This document shows, in pieces, positions 33,605-41,708 of a DNA stretch of 64,000 nucleotides (its first letter is position 1; each line of letters begins with the position of its first letter). The position numbers and the translations under genes are program-made. Below the pieces are notes generated by a model. The model worked only from the letters and a program-made list of their open reading frames with translations. It did not search any database and was not told the DNA's origin. Origin of the DNA: Streptomyces sp. Tu 3180 (lineage in GTDB: Bacteria > Actinomycetota > Actinomycetes > Streptomycetales > Streptomycetaceae); assembly GCF_009852415.1 (NCBI RefSeq), contig NZ_WOXS01000002.1:4132001-4196000 (forward strand). Reading direction: 5' to 3'.

Positions 33605-34092
33605 CCTACCGCGTCTGCTTCGTCTGCACCGGCAACATCTGCCGCTCCCCGATGGCCGAGTCCGTCTTCCGGGCGCGCGTGGCCGAGGCCGGTCTGGACG
33701 GCCTGGTCGAGGTCGACAGCGCCGGCACCGGCGGCTGGCACGAGGGTGACGGCGCCGACCCCCGCACGGTGGCCGTCCTCCGGGAGAGCGGCTACGGCAC
33801 CGGTCACACGGCCCGGCAGTTCGACCCGTCCTGGTTCGCCCGCCTCGATCTCGTCATCGCGCTCGATTCCGGCCATCTCGAAGCGCTGCGCCGCCTGGCC
33901 CCCACGGAGCGGGACGCGGACAAGGTGCGCCTGCTGCGTTCCTACGATCCCGCCGCCGGGGACGACCTCGACGTGCCGGACCCCTACTACGGGGGGGCGG
34001 ACGGTTTCGACGCATGTCTTGAGATGGTGGAGGCGGCGAGCGACGGTCTGCTCGCCGCGGTACGCGAGCAGGTGGAAGGACGAGCGGCATGA
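33601..34092 (+). CDS. Low-molecular-weight protein-tyrosine phosphatase
   Basis: 163 residues from ATG at 33601. P-loop CTGNICR (Cys9 nucleophile, Arg15) at the N-terminus and the general-acid Asp in DPYYGG near residue 126. It removes phosphate from tyrosine residues or arginine in the cytoplasm. Similar Streptomyces enzymes (PtpA) influence secondary metabolism when overproduced. Overlaps its neighbours on both sides by four bases. Confidence 0.92.
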   Translation: MTYRVCFVCTGNICRSPMAESVFRARVAEAGLDGLVEVDSAGTGGWHEGDGADPRTVAVLRESGYGTGHTARQFDPSWFARLDLVIALDSGHLEALRRLAPTERDADKVRLLRSYDPAAGDDLDVPDPYYGGADGFDACLEMVEAASDGLLAAVREQVEGRAA

Positions 34093-35318
34093 ACGATTCG
34101 GCGACAGAGGGCGGTCGCGGGGCCACCACGGACGGTTCCGCCACGGGCGCGGCAGGCCCCCTTTCCGGCCACGGTGCGGAACCGGGACTCCCGGGCGGTG
34201 CGGGGGACGGCACCCGCGCGGTGCGGGCCGGGCTGCCCGAGCCGGTCAAGCACGAGCCGACCCTGCCCGGTCCCGTGTTCGCCGCCCACTTCCACCTGCC
34301 GGGCGATCCCACCGGCCCGTACACGTACGGCCGGGACGAGAACCCGACCTGGACGCTGCTGGAGCGGGCCGTCGCCGAGCTGGAGGCGCCCGGCCAGGAG
34401 GGTGCCGAGGCCCTGGTGTTCGCCTCGGGCATGGCCGCGATCTCCGCGGTGCTCTTCTCCCAGCTCCGCGCCGGGGACGTGGTCGTCCTGCCGAGCGACG
34501 GTTACCAGGCGCTCCCCCTCGTACGCGCCCAGCTGGAGACGTACGGAATCGAGGTGCGCACCGCGCCGACGGGCGGTGACGCCCAGCTCGAGGTCCTCGA
34601 CGGCGCGAAGCTGCTGTGGATCGAGACGCCGTCGAATCCCGGACTGGACGTGTGCGACGTGCGGCGGCTCGCCGACGCGGCACACGCGCAGGGCACCCTG
34701 GTCGCCGTCGACAACACCCTCGCGACACCGCTCGGCCAGCGCCCGCTGGAACTGGGGGCCGACTTCGCGGTGGCCAGCGGCACCAAGCAGCTCACCGGGC
34801 ACGGAGACGTCCTCCTGGGATACGTCACCGGCCGCGACGCCGAGGCCATGGCCGCCGTCCGCCGCTGGCGCAAGATCGTCGGTGCCATTCCCGGGCCCAT
34901 GGAGGCCTGGCTGGCGCACCGCTCCATCGCCACGCTCCAGTTGCGCGTCGACCGGCAGAACGCCACCGCTCTGACGCTCGCCCGGGCGCTGCGGAAGCGG
35001 CCCGAGGTGACGGGGCTCCGCTACCCCGGGCTGCCGGACGATCCCTCGCACGCGATCGCTGCGCAGCAGATGCGGCGTTACGGGTGCGTGGTGTCCTTCA
35101 CCCTGCCCACACGCGCGCGGGCCGACCGTTTCCTCGACAGGCTGCGGCTCGTGGACGACGCGACGAGCTTCGGCGGCGTGCGCTCCACCGCGGAGCGGCG
35201 CGGCCGGTGGGGCGGGGACGCGGTGCCGGAGGGCTTCATCCGCTTCTCCGTGGGTGCCGAGGACCCCGAGGACCTGGTGGCGGACGTGCTGCGCGCACTG
35301 GACGAATCCGCCGGATGA
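34089..35318 (+). CDS. Cystathionine gamma-lyase / gamma-synthase family enzyme
   Basis: 409 residues from ATG at 34089. About 60 extra Gly-rich residues precede the catalytic domain. PLP enzyme of the Cys/Met class: FASGMAAISAVLF, then LLWIETPSNPGL, and Schiff-base Lys about 233 in ASGTKQLTGHGDV. The most likely reaction is cystathionine cleavage to cysteine, but members overlap in specificity. Its coupling to a tyrosine phosphatase and a holin-like protein is unusual and unexplained. Confidence 0.88.
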   Translation: MNDSATEGGRGATTDGSATGAAGPLSGHGAEPGLPGGAGDGTRAVRAGLPEPVKHEPTLPGPVFAAHFHLPGDPTGPYTYGRDENPTWTLLERAVAELEAPGQEGAEALVFASGMAAISAVLFSQLRAGDVVVLPSDGYQALPLVRAQLETYGIEVRTAPTGGDAQLEVLDGAKLLWIETPSNPGLDVCDVRRLADAAHAQGTLVAVDNTLATPLGQRPLELGADFAVASGTKQLTGHGDVLLGYVTGRDAEAMAAVRRWRKIVGAIPGPMEAWLAHRSIATLQLRVDRQNATALTLARALRKRPEVTGLRYPGLPDDPSHAIAAQQMRRYGCVVSFTLPTRARADRFLDRLRLVDDATSFGGVRSTAERRGRWGGDAVPEGFIRFSVGAEDPEDLVADVLRALDESAG

Positions 35319-35360
35319 CCGCCTGCGCGGTGGATCGCCGGGTGCACCGCGCCTCGCGGC

Positions 35361-35399
35361 GGACGGTCCGAGCCTCCCCCCTCGTGGCTCGGACCGTCC
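35361..35399. terminator. Terminator of the holin-phosphatase-lyase operon
   Basis: Perfect 14-bp stem (GGACGGTCCGAGCC with GGCTCGGACCGTCC), 11-base loop, 43 bases after the stop. Confidence 0.85.
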
Positions 35400-35436
35400 T
35401 CGGTTCCGCGCGCGAAGAACCGCGCGACCTAGGCTA

Positions 35437-35465
35437 GTTGACTCAATGTCAGTGTCCAATTACAG
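35437..35465 (+). promoter_or_regulatory. Candidate promoter of the LysR gene
   Basis: TTGACT at 35437-35442 followed after 17 bases by TACAGC, within an AT-rich patch (35430-35505) that stands out from the surroundings. The -10 match is weak. Confidence 0.35.
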
Positions 35466-35544
35466 CAGCGACAGCGACCTATCGACTTATTTATAGTTGG
35501 CGCGTCCGAAGCCGGCAGCGGGGCTGACAGGGGGAGGGTGTGCG

Positions 35545-36450
35545 GTGGATCTGGCCTTGCTGCGGACCTTCGTGACCGTGCACCGGGCCGGTTCCTTCAC
35601 GCGCGCCGCCGCCCTGCTCGGCCTCTCCCAGCCGGCCGTCACCTCCCAGATACGGACGCTGGAGCGCCAGCTGGGGCGGCCCCTGTTCCTGCGGCAGGCC
35701 CGCGGTGTGACGCCGACGACCATCGGGGACGAGCTCGCGCACAAGGCGGCACCGCACCTCGACGCACTCGTGGAGATAGCCGAGTCCGGTATCGAGGAGG
35801 ACTCCTCCTTACGGACCCTGCACCTGGCCGGACCTCCGGAGTTCACCGCCGAGCGGGCGCTGCCCGCCCTTACGGAGCTGACCGGCGAGGACGGCCGGAG
35901 CTTCGCCCTGCGGGTCTCCTTCGGCACCGCCGAGGAGGCGCTGGAGGGGCTGGCCGCCGGACATCATGATCTGGCCATCAGCACGGTCCGGCCCCGCGGC
36001 ACCCTGCTCTCGGCGACCACGCTCTGTGACGAGGAGCATGTGCTGGTCGCCGCCCCGAGCTGGGCCGAGCGGATCGGCTCCGGCGCGGTCCGCCATGCCG
36101 GAGCCTCCGTCCTGGAGCGGGTCCCGGTGATCGAGGTGCACGAGTCGCTGCCGTTCGTCTCCCGCTACTGGGCCTCGGTGTTCGACTCCCGTCCCGTCAC
36201 CCCGGGAACCGTGATCGTCCCGGATCTACGCGCGGTGCTGGCCTGCGCCGCGGCGGGCGCGGGGCTGGCGGTGCTGCCCCGCTATCTGTGCGCGGCGGCG
36301 CTCGAGCGGAGAGAGGTGATCACTCTGCACGAACCCGCGGTGCCCCCGTTGCGGACGTACTTCCTGGTGGTCCGCACCGGCACCCTGGCGATGCCGCCCA
36401 TCGCCCGCGCCTACGAGCGGTTGCAACAGGCGGCCACCGGCTGGTGCTGA
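35545..36450 (+). CDS. LysR-family transcriptional regulator
   Basis: 301 residues from the GTG at 35545, preceded by GGGGGAGGG. N-terminal winged helix: LLRTFVTVHRAGSFTRAAAL, LSQPAVTSQIRTLERQLGRP. The C-terminal periplasmic-binding-like effector domain follows. It usually controls a divergent gene, but none lies nearby on the other strand, so the target is unknown. Confidence 0.9.
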   Translation: MDLALLRTFVTVHRAGSFTRAAALLGLSQPAVTSQIRTLERQLGRPLFLRQARGVTPTTIGDELAHKAAPHLDALVEIAESGIEEDSSLRTLHLAGPPEFTAERALPALTELTGEDGRSFALRVSFGTAEEALEGLAAGHHDLAISTVRPRGTLLSATTLCDEEHVLVAAPSWAERIGSGAVRHAGASVLERVPVIEVHESLPFVSRYWASVFDSRPVTPGTVIVPDLRAVLACAAAGAGLAVLPRYLCAAALERREVITLHEPAVPPLRTYFLVVRTGTLAMPPIARAYERLQQAATGWC

Positions 36451-36500
36451 CCCTCCGGCGGATGCCTCACTCCGGGAAGCCGACCGGTGACGTTTCGCTA

Positions 36501-36516
36501 TGTTTCACGTGGAACC
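36501..36516. promoter_or_regulatory. parS variant (one mismatch)
   Basis: TGTTTCACGTGGAACC, core GTTTCACGTGGAAC, one base off consensus (A to G). It lies 20 bases before the Nudix gene start. Confidence 0.65.
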
Positions 36517-36536
36517 AGTCGGGCCACATTTCCCCC

Positions 36537-37019
36537 ATGACCGTCCGACCCGTGGTCAAGCGCACCGCTCGTGCCGTTCTGCTGGACGGCGACGACCTGG
36601 TCCTGATCAAGCGCACCAAGCCCGGCGTGGACCCCTACTGGGTCACCCCCGGCGGCGGAGTCGAGCCGAAGGACCCGACCGTCGTCGACGCCCTGCACCG
36701 AGAGGTGTACGAGGAACTCGGCGCCAAGATCACCGATGTGGTGCCCTGCTTCGTCGACACCGTGGAGCACATCGGCGAGGACGGCGGCGCCACCGGTGTG
36801 AAGGTGCAACACTTCTTCGTCTGCCGCCTGGAATCCATGGACCCGTCCCTGCGGCACGGCCCGGAGGTCGACGAGCCGATGGGCGAGTACGAGATCGTCC
36901 GCGTACCGTTCACCCGCGTCGGCATCGCCTCGGTCCACCTCGTACCGCTCTCGCTGCGGCACTACCTGGACGGAAACATCGAGGGTGTGCGCGCGATGCA
37001 CGCTCCCGACCTCGGCTGA
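36537..37019 (+). CDS. Nudix hydrolase
   Basis: 160 residues from ATG at 36537. The Nudix box is read from GGGVEPKDP to HREVYEELG; the catalytic REVYEE is intact, but the first conserved Glu is not cleanly placed. It hydrolyses a nucleoside diphosphate linked to some moiety; substrate unknown. The leader carries a parS variant. Ends ten bases from the convergent HAD gene, leaving no room for a terminator. Confidence 0.88.
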   Translation: MTVRPVVKRTARAVLLDGDDLVLIKRTKPGVDPYWVTPGGGVEPKDPTVVDALHREVYEELGAKITDVVPCFVDTVEHIGEDGGATGVKVQHFFVCRLESMDPSLRHGPEVDEPMGEYEIVRVPFTRVGIASVHLVPLSLRHYLDGNIEGVRAMHAPDLG

Positions 37020-37029
37020 CGTCCGACCG

Positions 37030-37659
37030 TCACGCTGCGCGCACCAACTCGTAGGCCTCCCAGAGATCCCTCCCCGTGTAGGAATGGGTCGCGAGACCCT
37101 CCAGATGCCGGTCCGCGTTGACCGCGACGGAGACCGGCACCGCGCCGAACAGGTCCTTGTCCGACATCGAGTCCCCATAGGCGACGCAGTCCGCGCGCGT
37201 CACTCCGAACTCCGCACACAGCCGATCGGCGATCCGGACCTTGGCCGCTGCGTTGAGCACGCCCGTCGGGTCCACCGGCTCCGTGAACGGCACGGCGGGA
37301 AAGCGTGATCCGTACGCCGCGTGCGCCCCCCAGCCGATGAGCCGTTCCACGAAGAAGGAAGGGGAGAGAGACACCACGGCGCAGTAGTCACCGTTCCGCG
37401 TGAGGTCTGCCCAGACCTCGCGGATACGGGCCAGCCACGGGGCCGCTTCGAACGCCGCCGCCACATGTGCCTCGGTGAGACTCGCCCAAAGGGCGTGCAC
37501 CTGTGCCGCGTACTCCGGTGGCCCGATGAGCCCCGCCGAGATCGCTCGCTCCAGGGCCACCGTCTCGGTCTCCCGTCCCAGCTGCCGCGATATCTCCACA
37601 GGAGCCGTGCTGCCGTGCAGCAGGGTGCCGTCGAGATCGAAGAGATGAAGCCTCGCCAT
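37030..37659 (-). CDS. HAD-family hydrolase (SerB-like, subfamily IB)
   Basis: 209 residues from ATG at 37659. Motif I is FDLDGTLLHG at the very N-terminus, motif II is VSLSPSFF, and motif IV is GDSMSDKDLF. This places it with phosphoserine-phosphatase-like and related phosphomonoesterases. It carries a small helical cap. Substrate unknown. A perfect parS lies 19 bases upstream. Confidence 0.87.
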   Translation of the reverse strand: MARLHLFDLDGTLLHGSTAPVEISRQLGRETETVALERAISAGLIGPPEYAAQVHALWASLTEAHVAAAFEAAPWLARIREVWADLTRNGDYCAVVSLSPSFFVERLIGWGAHAAYGSRFPAVPFTEPVDPTGVLNAAAKVRIADRLCAEFGVTRADCVAYGDSMSDKDLFGAVPVSVAVNADRHLEGLATHSYTGRDLWEAYELVRAA

Positions 37660-37677
37660 GGGCCAGGAGATTAACCG

Positions 37678-37693
37678 GGTTTCACGTGAAACA
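37678..37693. promoter_or_regulatory. parS, perfect core
   Basis: GGTTTCACGTGAAACA, in the divergent gap between the HAD and GNAT genes. Confidence 0.92.
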
Positions 37694-37815
37694 TCCCGTG
37701 CTCGCGCCCCGGGCTTGAACGGCCGTTCTACCGCCGGCCGGGGCATGGCCGAAAGCGGGCCGAGTCTCCGGAAACAGGTGGACGCCGACACCCCTGGTCG
37801 GACAGCCTGACCTGC

Positions 37816-38682
37816 GTGCCGACACCTTCCCTTGCTTCTTTGCCCGTCCGCCGTCTGACGCTCCGCGATCTCGCCGCCTGCGCCGACTTGTCCGAGGACC
37901 GGGGGTGGCCACGGGAGGAGCACAAGTGGGGACTTCTCCTCTCGGCCGGAAAGGGGTACGGCATCGACGACCCCGACGGTGGTCTGGTGACCGCCTGCGT
38001 CGTCACCGAGTACGGATCGCAGGAGCGTCCCACCCTGGGAGCCGTCGGCATGGTTCTGGTCGCTGAACGGCACGCCCGCCAGGGCGTGGGACGCCGGCTG
38101 ATGCGTCACATCGTCTCGTCGATGGGCACCACGCCGCTCACCCTGCACGCGACCCCCCACGGCCTTCCTCTCTACGAGGAACTGGGCTTCAAGGCCATCG
38201 GCCGGGCGGAGATGCTGCGAGGTCACTTCGTCCCCACGGGGGCACAGCACGAGGTCGCCACCCGCGCCGCGACCGCCGAGGACCTTCCCGCGATCCTCCG
38301 ACTGGACGAGGAGGTGTTCGGGGCCGACCGCACCCACATCCTCGCCCGCCTTCCTGCCTTCGCCGATCAGCTGCGGGTCGCCGAGGAGGACGGACGGCTC
38401 ACCGGGTACGCGGCCGCCTGGCCCAACATGGACACGCACGTCGTCGGTCCGCTGATCGCCCGCGACACTCCGACGGCTCAGGCACTCCTCGCTTCACTCG
38501 CCGCCCACACGGACCGGCCGCTGCGCACCGACATCGACGTGCGGCACGAGGAGTTCCTGGGCTGGGCGAAGGAGCACGGGCTGACGTCCGTCGCGTTCAA
38601 CGCCGTCATGGCGTACGGGATCACGGAGCTGCCCGGGGACTGGCGCCGCCGGTTCGCCCCGGTGACGGTCGCGGCGGGCTGA
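37816..38682 (+). CDS. GNAT-family acetyltransferase, two tandem domains
   Basis: 288 residues from the GTG at 37816. The first GNAT domain (about 10-135) has the acetyl-CoA loop ERHARQGVGRRLM and the motif LYEELGFKAIGR. The second (about 145-285), starting RAATAEDLPAILRLD, is more diverged, as in other two-domain actinobacterial GNATs. It transfers an acetyl group to an unknown amine. Followed by a very long terminator hairpin. Confidence 0.85.
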   Translation: MPTPSLASLPVRRLTLRDLAACADLSEDRGWPREEHKWGLLLSAGKGYGIDDPDGGLVTACVVTEYGSQERPTLGAVGMVLVAERHARQGVGRRLMRHIVSSMGTTPLTLHATPHGLPLYEELGFKAIGRAEMLRGHFVPTGAQHEVATRAATAEDLPAILRLDEEVFGADRTHILARLPAFADQLRVAEEDGRLTGYAAAWPNMDTHVVGPLIARDTPTAQALLASLAAHTDRPLRTDIDVRHEEFLGWAKEHGLTSVAFNAVMAYGITELPGDWRRRFAPVTVAAG

Positions 38683-38686
38683 CGCT

Positions 38687-38751
38687 CTCCGCCGATACGG
38701 CGACGCCGGCTCCCGACAGGTTCGGGAGCCGGCGTCGCCGTATCGGCGGAG
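38687..38751. terminator. Perfect 30-bp-stem hairpin (bidirectional terminator)
   Basis: Arms 38687-38716 and 38722-38751 are exact reverse complements with a five-base loop (CAGGT). It lies between the convergent GNAT and GlcG-like genes, starting four bases after one stop and ending eight bases before the other. Confidence 0.93.
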
Positions 38752-38759
38752 GCCCGTCG

Positions 38760-39182
38760 TCAGACGAGGCCCTCCGCGGCGGTCGTGGCAAAACCGTGGT
38801 CCTGCTCCGGAGCCCCGCCTCCGACACCGATCGCACCGATCAGCCGGCCGTCGCGCCGGATGGGCACGCCCCCGGCGATGAACAGCAGCGGCCGGTCGAG
38901 TGCCGTGGGCAGGGTGTGGAAGAGGCCGCCGGGCTGCACGGTGTCCACGAGGTCGGCGGTGGGCGCGTTCAGCTGGAGCGCGGTGTACGCCTTGCGGGTG
39001 CTGGTCTCACCGGAGATCAGCACGGCACGGTCGTCCCTGCGGAAAGCGAGCAGGTGCCCGCCGGCGTCGAGGACGGTGACGCTGACCTTGACACCGGCGG
39101 CCTCGGCGGCCTGGTGTGCGGCGGCGATGAGGGCCTCGGCGTCCGCGATGGTGAGCGGGGCGACGGCGGTGGTGGTGCTCAT
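38760..39182 (-). CDS. GlcG/HbpS-family protein (DUF336)
   Basis: 140 residues from ATG at 39182. Family signature: ADAEALIAAAHQAAEAAGV at the start, DAGGHLLAFRRDDR in the middle, IAGGVPIRRDGRLIGAIGVGG near the end. Some members bind heme (HbpS of Streptomyces reticuli), but there is no signal peptide here, so it is cytoplasmic. Just downstream of the MFS exporter on the same strand, with a terminator between. Confidence 0.87.
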   Translation of the reverse strand: MSTTTAVAPLTIADAEALIAAAHQAAEAAGVKVSVTVLDAGGHLLAFRRDDRAVLISGETSTRKAYTALQLNAPTADLVDTVQPGGLFHTLPTALDRPLLFIAGGVPIRRDGRLIGAIGVGGGAPEQDHGFATTAAEGLV

Positions 39183-39241
39183 GAAGAGGTTCTCCTCGAA
39201 GAACAGGTGATGTCGGTTGTGCGGTGAAGAAGGAACACGGG

Positions 39242-39269
39242 GGTGCGGGGACGGCCCTGGCCCCGCACC
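39242..39269. terminator. Terminator of the MFS gene
   Basis: GGTGCGGGG pairs with CCCCGCACC, ten-base loop, 15 bases beyond the MFS stop. Confidence 0.7.
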
Positions 39270-39284
39270 GGACGGCCCTGCGGG

Positions 39285-40493
39285 TCAGTGGGAGACGGCG
39301 GTCCGCTGCTCGGCGGGGACCGAGCCGGCGCGCACGGTGTCAGTGGCCTTGTCGCGGCGCTCGAGGGCGGCCGAGACGAAGGCCAGCACCAGGGCACCGG
39401 CGGCGAGGACGGCGCCGACCCAGTTGGGCGCGGTGTAGCCGAGGCCCGCGGCGATCACGAGGCCGCCGAGCCAGGCGGACAGCGCGTTGCCGAGGTTGAA
39501 GGCGCCGATGTTCACGGCCGAGGCCAGGGTGGGGGCGCCGTGCGCCTGGTCGAGAACGCGCTTCTGCAGCGGCGGGACCGTGGCGAAGCCCAGGGCACCG
39601 ATCAGGGCGATGGTGACGGCCGCGACGATCTTGTTGTGCGCGGTCAGGGTGAAGAGCGCGAGGACGACGGCGAGAGCGCCCAGCGACACGTACAGCATCG
39701 GCATCAGGGCACGGTCGGCGTACCTGCCGCCGATGAGGTTGCCGCCGACCATGCCGAGGCCGAAGAGGACCAGCAGCCAGGTGACGGAGCCGTCGGCGAA
39801 GCCGGCGACGTGGGTCATCATCGGCGCGATGTAGGTGATGGCCGCGAAGACGCCGCCGAAGCCGAGGACGGTCATCGCCATGGCGAGCAGGACCTGGACG
39901 TTCTTGAAGGCGGCCAGCTCGTGACGCAGCCGCACCCCCTCGGGCTTGGGCATGTCGGGGACGAGCTTGGCGATGCCGACGAGGCCGACGAGGCCGAGAG
40001 CGGCGACGATGCCGAAGGTGACGCGCCAGCCGATGGACTGGCCGACGAGCGTGCCCAGCGGGACGCCGACGACATTGGCGACGGTCAGCCCGGTGAACAT
40101 CATGGCGATGGCTCCGGCCTTCTTGTCCGGGGCGACCAGATCGGCCGCGACCACCGAGCCGATGCCGAAGAAGGCACCGTGGGCCAGCGAGGCGACCACC
40201 CGTCCGATCAGCATGACGCCGAAGACCGGGGCCAGCGCCGAGAGGAGGTTTCCCGCGATGAACAGCCCCATGAGCAGCATCAGCATGCGCTTGCGGGAGA
40301 CCTTGGTACCGACTGCGGTCATCAGCGGCGCGCCGAACACGACGCCCAGCGCGTAGCCGGTCACCAGGTAGCCGGCCGTGGGGATGGAGACACCGAAGTC
40401 ACCCGCGACCTCGGGCAGCAAACCCATGATCACGAATTCTGTGGTTCCGATCCCGAAGGCCCCGATCGCGAGGGCCAGAAGCGCGAGAGGCAT
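39285..40493 (-). CDS. MFS efflux transporter (AraJ-like)
   Basis: 402 residues from ATG at 40493 (TTG 40511 also in frame). Twelve transmembrane helices. The motif FVIMGLLPEVAGDFGVSIPTAGYLVTGYALGVVFGAP is typical of the AraJ/PbuE drug-efflux subfamily. Divergently paired with a MarR regulator 140 bases away, the usual repressor-exporter arrangement. Substrate is probably a toxic organic compound, unknown. Confidence 0.9.
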   Translation of the reverse strand: MPLALLALAIGAFGIGTTEFVIMGLLPEVAGDFGVSIPTAGYLVTGYALGVVFGAPLMTAVGTKVSRKRMLMLLMGLFIAGNLLSALAPVFGVMLIGRVVASLAHGAFFGIGSVVAADLVAPDKKAGAIAMMFTGLTVANVVGVPLGTLVGQSIGWRVTFGIVAALGLVGLVGIAKLVPDMPKPEGVRLRHELAAFKNVQVLLAMAMTVLGFGGVFAAITYIAPMMTHVAGFADGSVTWLLVLFGLGMVGGNLIGGRYADRALMPMLYVSLGALAVVLALFTLTAHNKIVAAVTIALIGALGFATVPPLQKRVLDQAHGAPTLASAVNIGAFNLGNALSAWLGGLVIAAGLGYTAPNWVGAVLAAGALVLAFVSAALERRDKATDTVRAGSVPAEQRTAVSH

Positions 40494-40515
40494 GAGGGAG
40501 TGACCTTCCAAAGAG

Positions 40516-40590
40516 TTGCAGGAGCGCTTTACGCGTCACGACAATAATTGCAGGCGCGGGATATTTGCAAGCGCCGTATATTGCGGCGTT
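40516..40590. promoter_or_regulatory. Repeated TTGCA motifs in the MFS-MarR intergenic region
   Basis: TTGCAGGAGCG (40516), TTGCAGGCGCG (40548), TTGCAAGCGCC (40565) and TTGCGGCG (40581) recur at 16-17-base spacing for the last three. They cover the probable divergent promoters and may be the MarR-family operator. AT-rich core ACAATAATTG at 40541-40550. Confidence 0.5.
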
Positions 40591-40633
40591 GCTCTACCCT
40601 GGTGTCAGCAGCTCCTGGACGGAGGAAACGCCC

Positions 40634-41098
40634 ATGACCGCCACGGACCCCGCGCTCACCGCCCTCGCCCAGGGCTGGTGCGCCCTCTCCCTGCTGCACG
40701 GGAGGATCGAGGCCCACATCGAGCGCGCCCTTCAGGCCCGGCACGATCTGAGCGTGCGGGAGTACTCCCTGCTCGACGTGCTGAGCCGGCAGCACGACGG
40801 CGACGGGGGCCATCTGCAGATGAAGCAGGTCGCCGACGCGGTCGTGCTCAGCCAGAGCGCCACCACCCGGCTGGTCACGCGGCTCGAGGACCGCGGCCTG
40901 CTGGAGCGCTACCTGTGCCCCACCGACCGGCGCGGCATCTACACCAACGTGACGGAGGCCGGCCTCGAACTCCTGGAGGAGGCCCGGCCGACCAATGACA
41001 CCGCCCTGCGCGAGGCCCTCGACGAGGCGGCGAAGGACCCGGAACTGGCCCCGCTGGTACGGGCGGTGGAGACACTGAAGGCGCCGGTGCCGGCCTGA
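40634..41098 (+). CDS. MarR-family transcriptional regulator
   Basis: 154 residues from ATG at 40634, preceded by GGAGG. Winged helix at residues 35-105: SVREYSLLDVLSRQ, LQMKQVADAVVLSQSATTRLVTRLEDRGLLER, and wing DRRGIYTNVTEAG. It likely represses the divergent MFS exporter and itself, releasing DNA on binding a phenolic or drug ligand. Confidence 0.92.
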   Translation: MTATDPALTALAQGWCALSLLHGRIEAHIERALQARHDLSVREYSLLDVLSRQHDGDGGHLQMKQVADAVVLSQSATTRLVTRLEDRGLLERYLCPTDRRGIYTNVTEAGLELLEEARPTNDTALREALDEAAKDPELAPLVRAVETLKAPVPA

Positions 41099-41100
41099 GT

Positions 41101-41127
41101 CCTGTCCGGCGGATCATGCCGGACAGG
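41101..41127. terminator. Terminator of the MarR gene
   Basis: CCTGTCCGGC pairs perfectly with GCCGGACAGG; seven-base loop; begins two bases after the stop. Confidence 0.8.
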
Positions 41128-41189
41128 AATCGGCGGTCGTGCCGGAATCGGGATCGCCCGTCCCGGCCGGACCTGCGTAGGGTGCCGGC

Positions 41190-41642
41190 ATGGGAGATCT
41201 CGAGATACGTGCCGCCCTGGCCGCCGACGTTCCCGCGATCGTCGGCATGCTCGCGGACGATCCCTTGGGGGCGCAGCGCGAGTCGCCGGACGACCTCGGC
41301 CCGTACCTGTCCGCGTGGGAGCGGCTCGACGCCGACCCGAACCAGAACCTGGTCGTCGCCGTCCGCGGAGACCGTGTCGTCGGCACGCTCCAGCTCACGA
41401 TCGTTCCCGGACTGTCCCGCCGCGGTGCCACCAGGTCGATCATCGAGGGGGTCCGCATCCACGCCGACGAGCGCGGCAGTGGTCTGGGGACCCGGCTCGT
41501 CGAGTGGGCGATCGACACCTCCCGCCGCCACGGTTGTCACCTGGTCCAGCTGACTTCCGACCGCACTCGCGCCGATGCCCACCGCTTCTACGAGCGGCTC
41601 GGCTTCACGGCCTCGCATGTGGGCTTCAAGCTGCAGCTGTGA
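41190..41642 (+). CDS. GNAT-family acetyltransferase
   Basis: 150 residues from ATG at 41190. Acetyl-CoA loop VRIHADERGSGLGTRLVEWA and the C-terminal FYERLGFTASHVGFKL. Single domain, soluble, substrate unknown. Ends in a hairpin that is also a parS variant. Confidence 0.9.
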   Translation: MGDLEIRAALAADVPAIVGMLADDPLGAQRESPDDLGPYLSAWERLDADPNQNLVVAVRGDRVVGTLQLTIVPGLSRRGATRSIIEGVRIHADERGSGLGTRLVEWAIDTSRRHGCHLVQLTSDRTRADAHRFYERLGFTASHVGFKLQL

Positions 41643-41652
41643 CAGATGCGCA

Positions 41653-41682
41653 GGGGTCCTGTTTCACGTGGAACAGGACCCC
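41653..41682. terminator. Hairpin terminator containing a parS variant
   Basis: Arms GGGGTCCTGTT and AACAGGACCCC flank TCACGTGG. The embedded 16-mer at 41660-41675 is TGTTTCACGTGGAACA, parS with one mismatch. Positioned between the convergent GNAT and serine-hydrolase genes. Confidence 0.8.
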
Positions 41683-41708
41683 CTCACAGGCTCCCGGACG
41701 GCCGTGCT

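Noticed and set aside
36500..37054. Alternative frame starting MFHVEPV in front of the Nudix gene
   Set aside because: It is parS read as codons followed by an Arg-rich shadow frame; the Nudix frame at 36537 is the real one.
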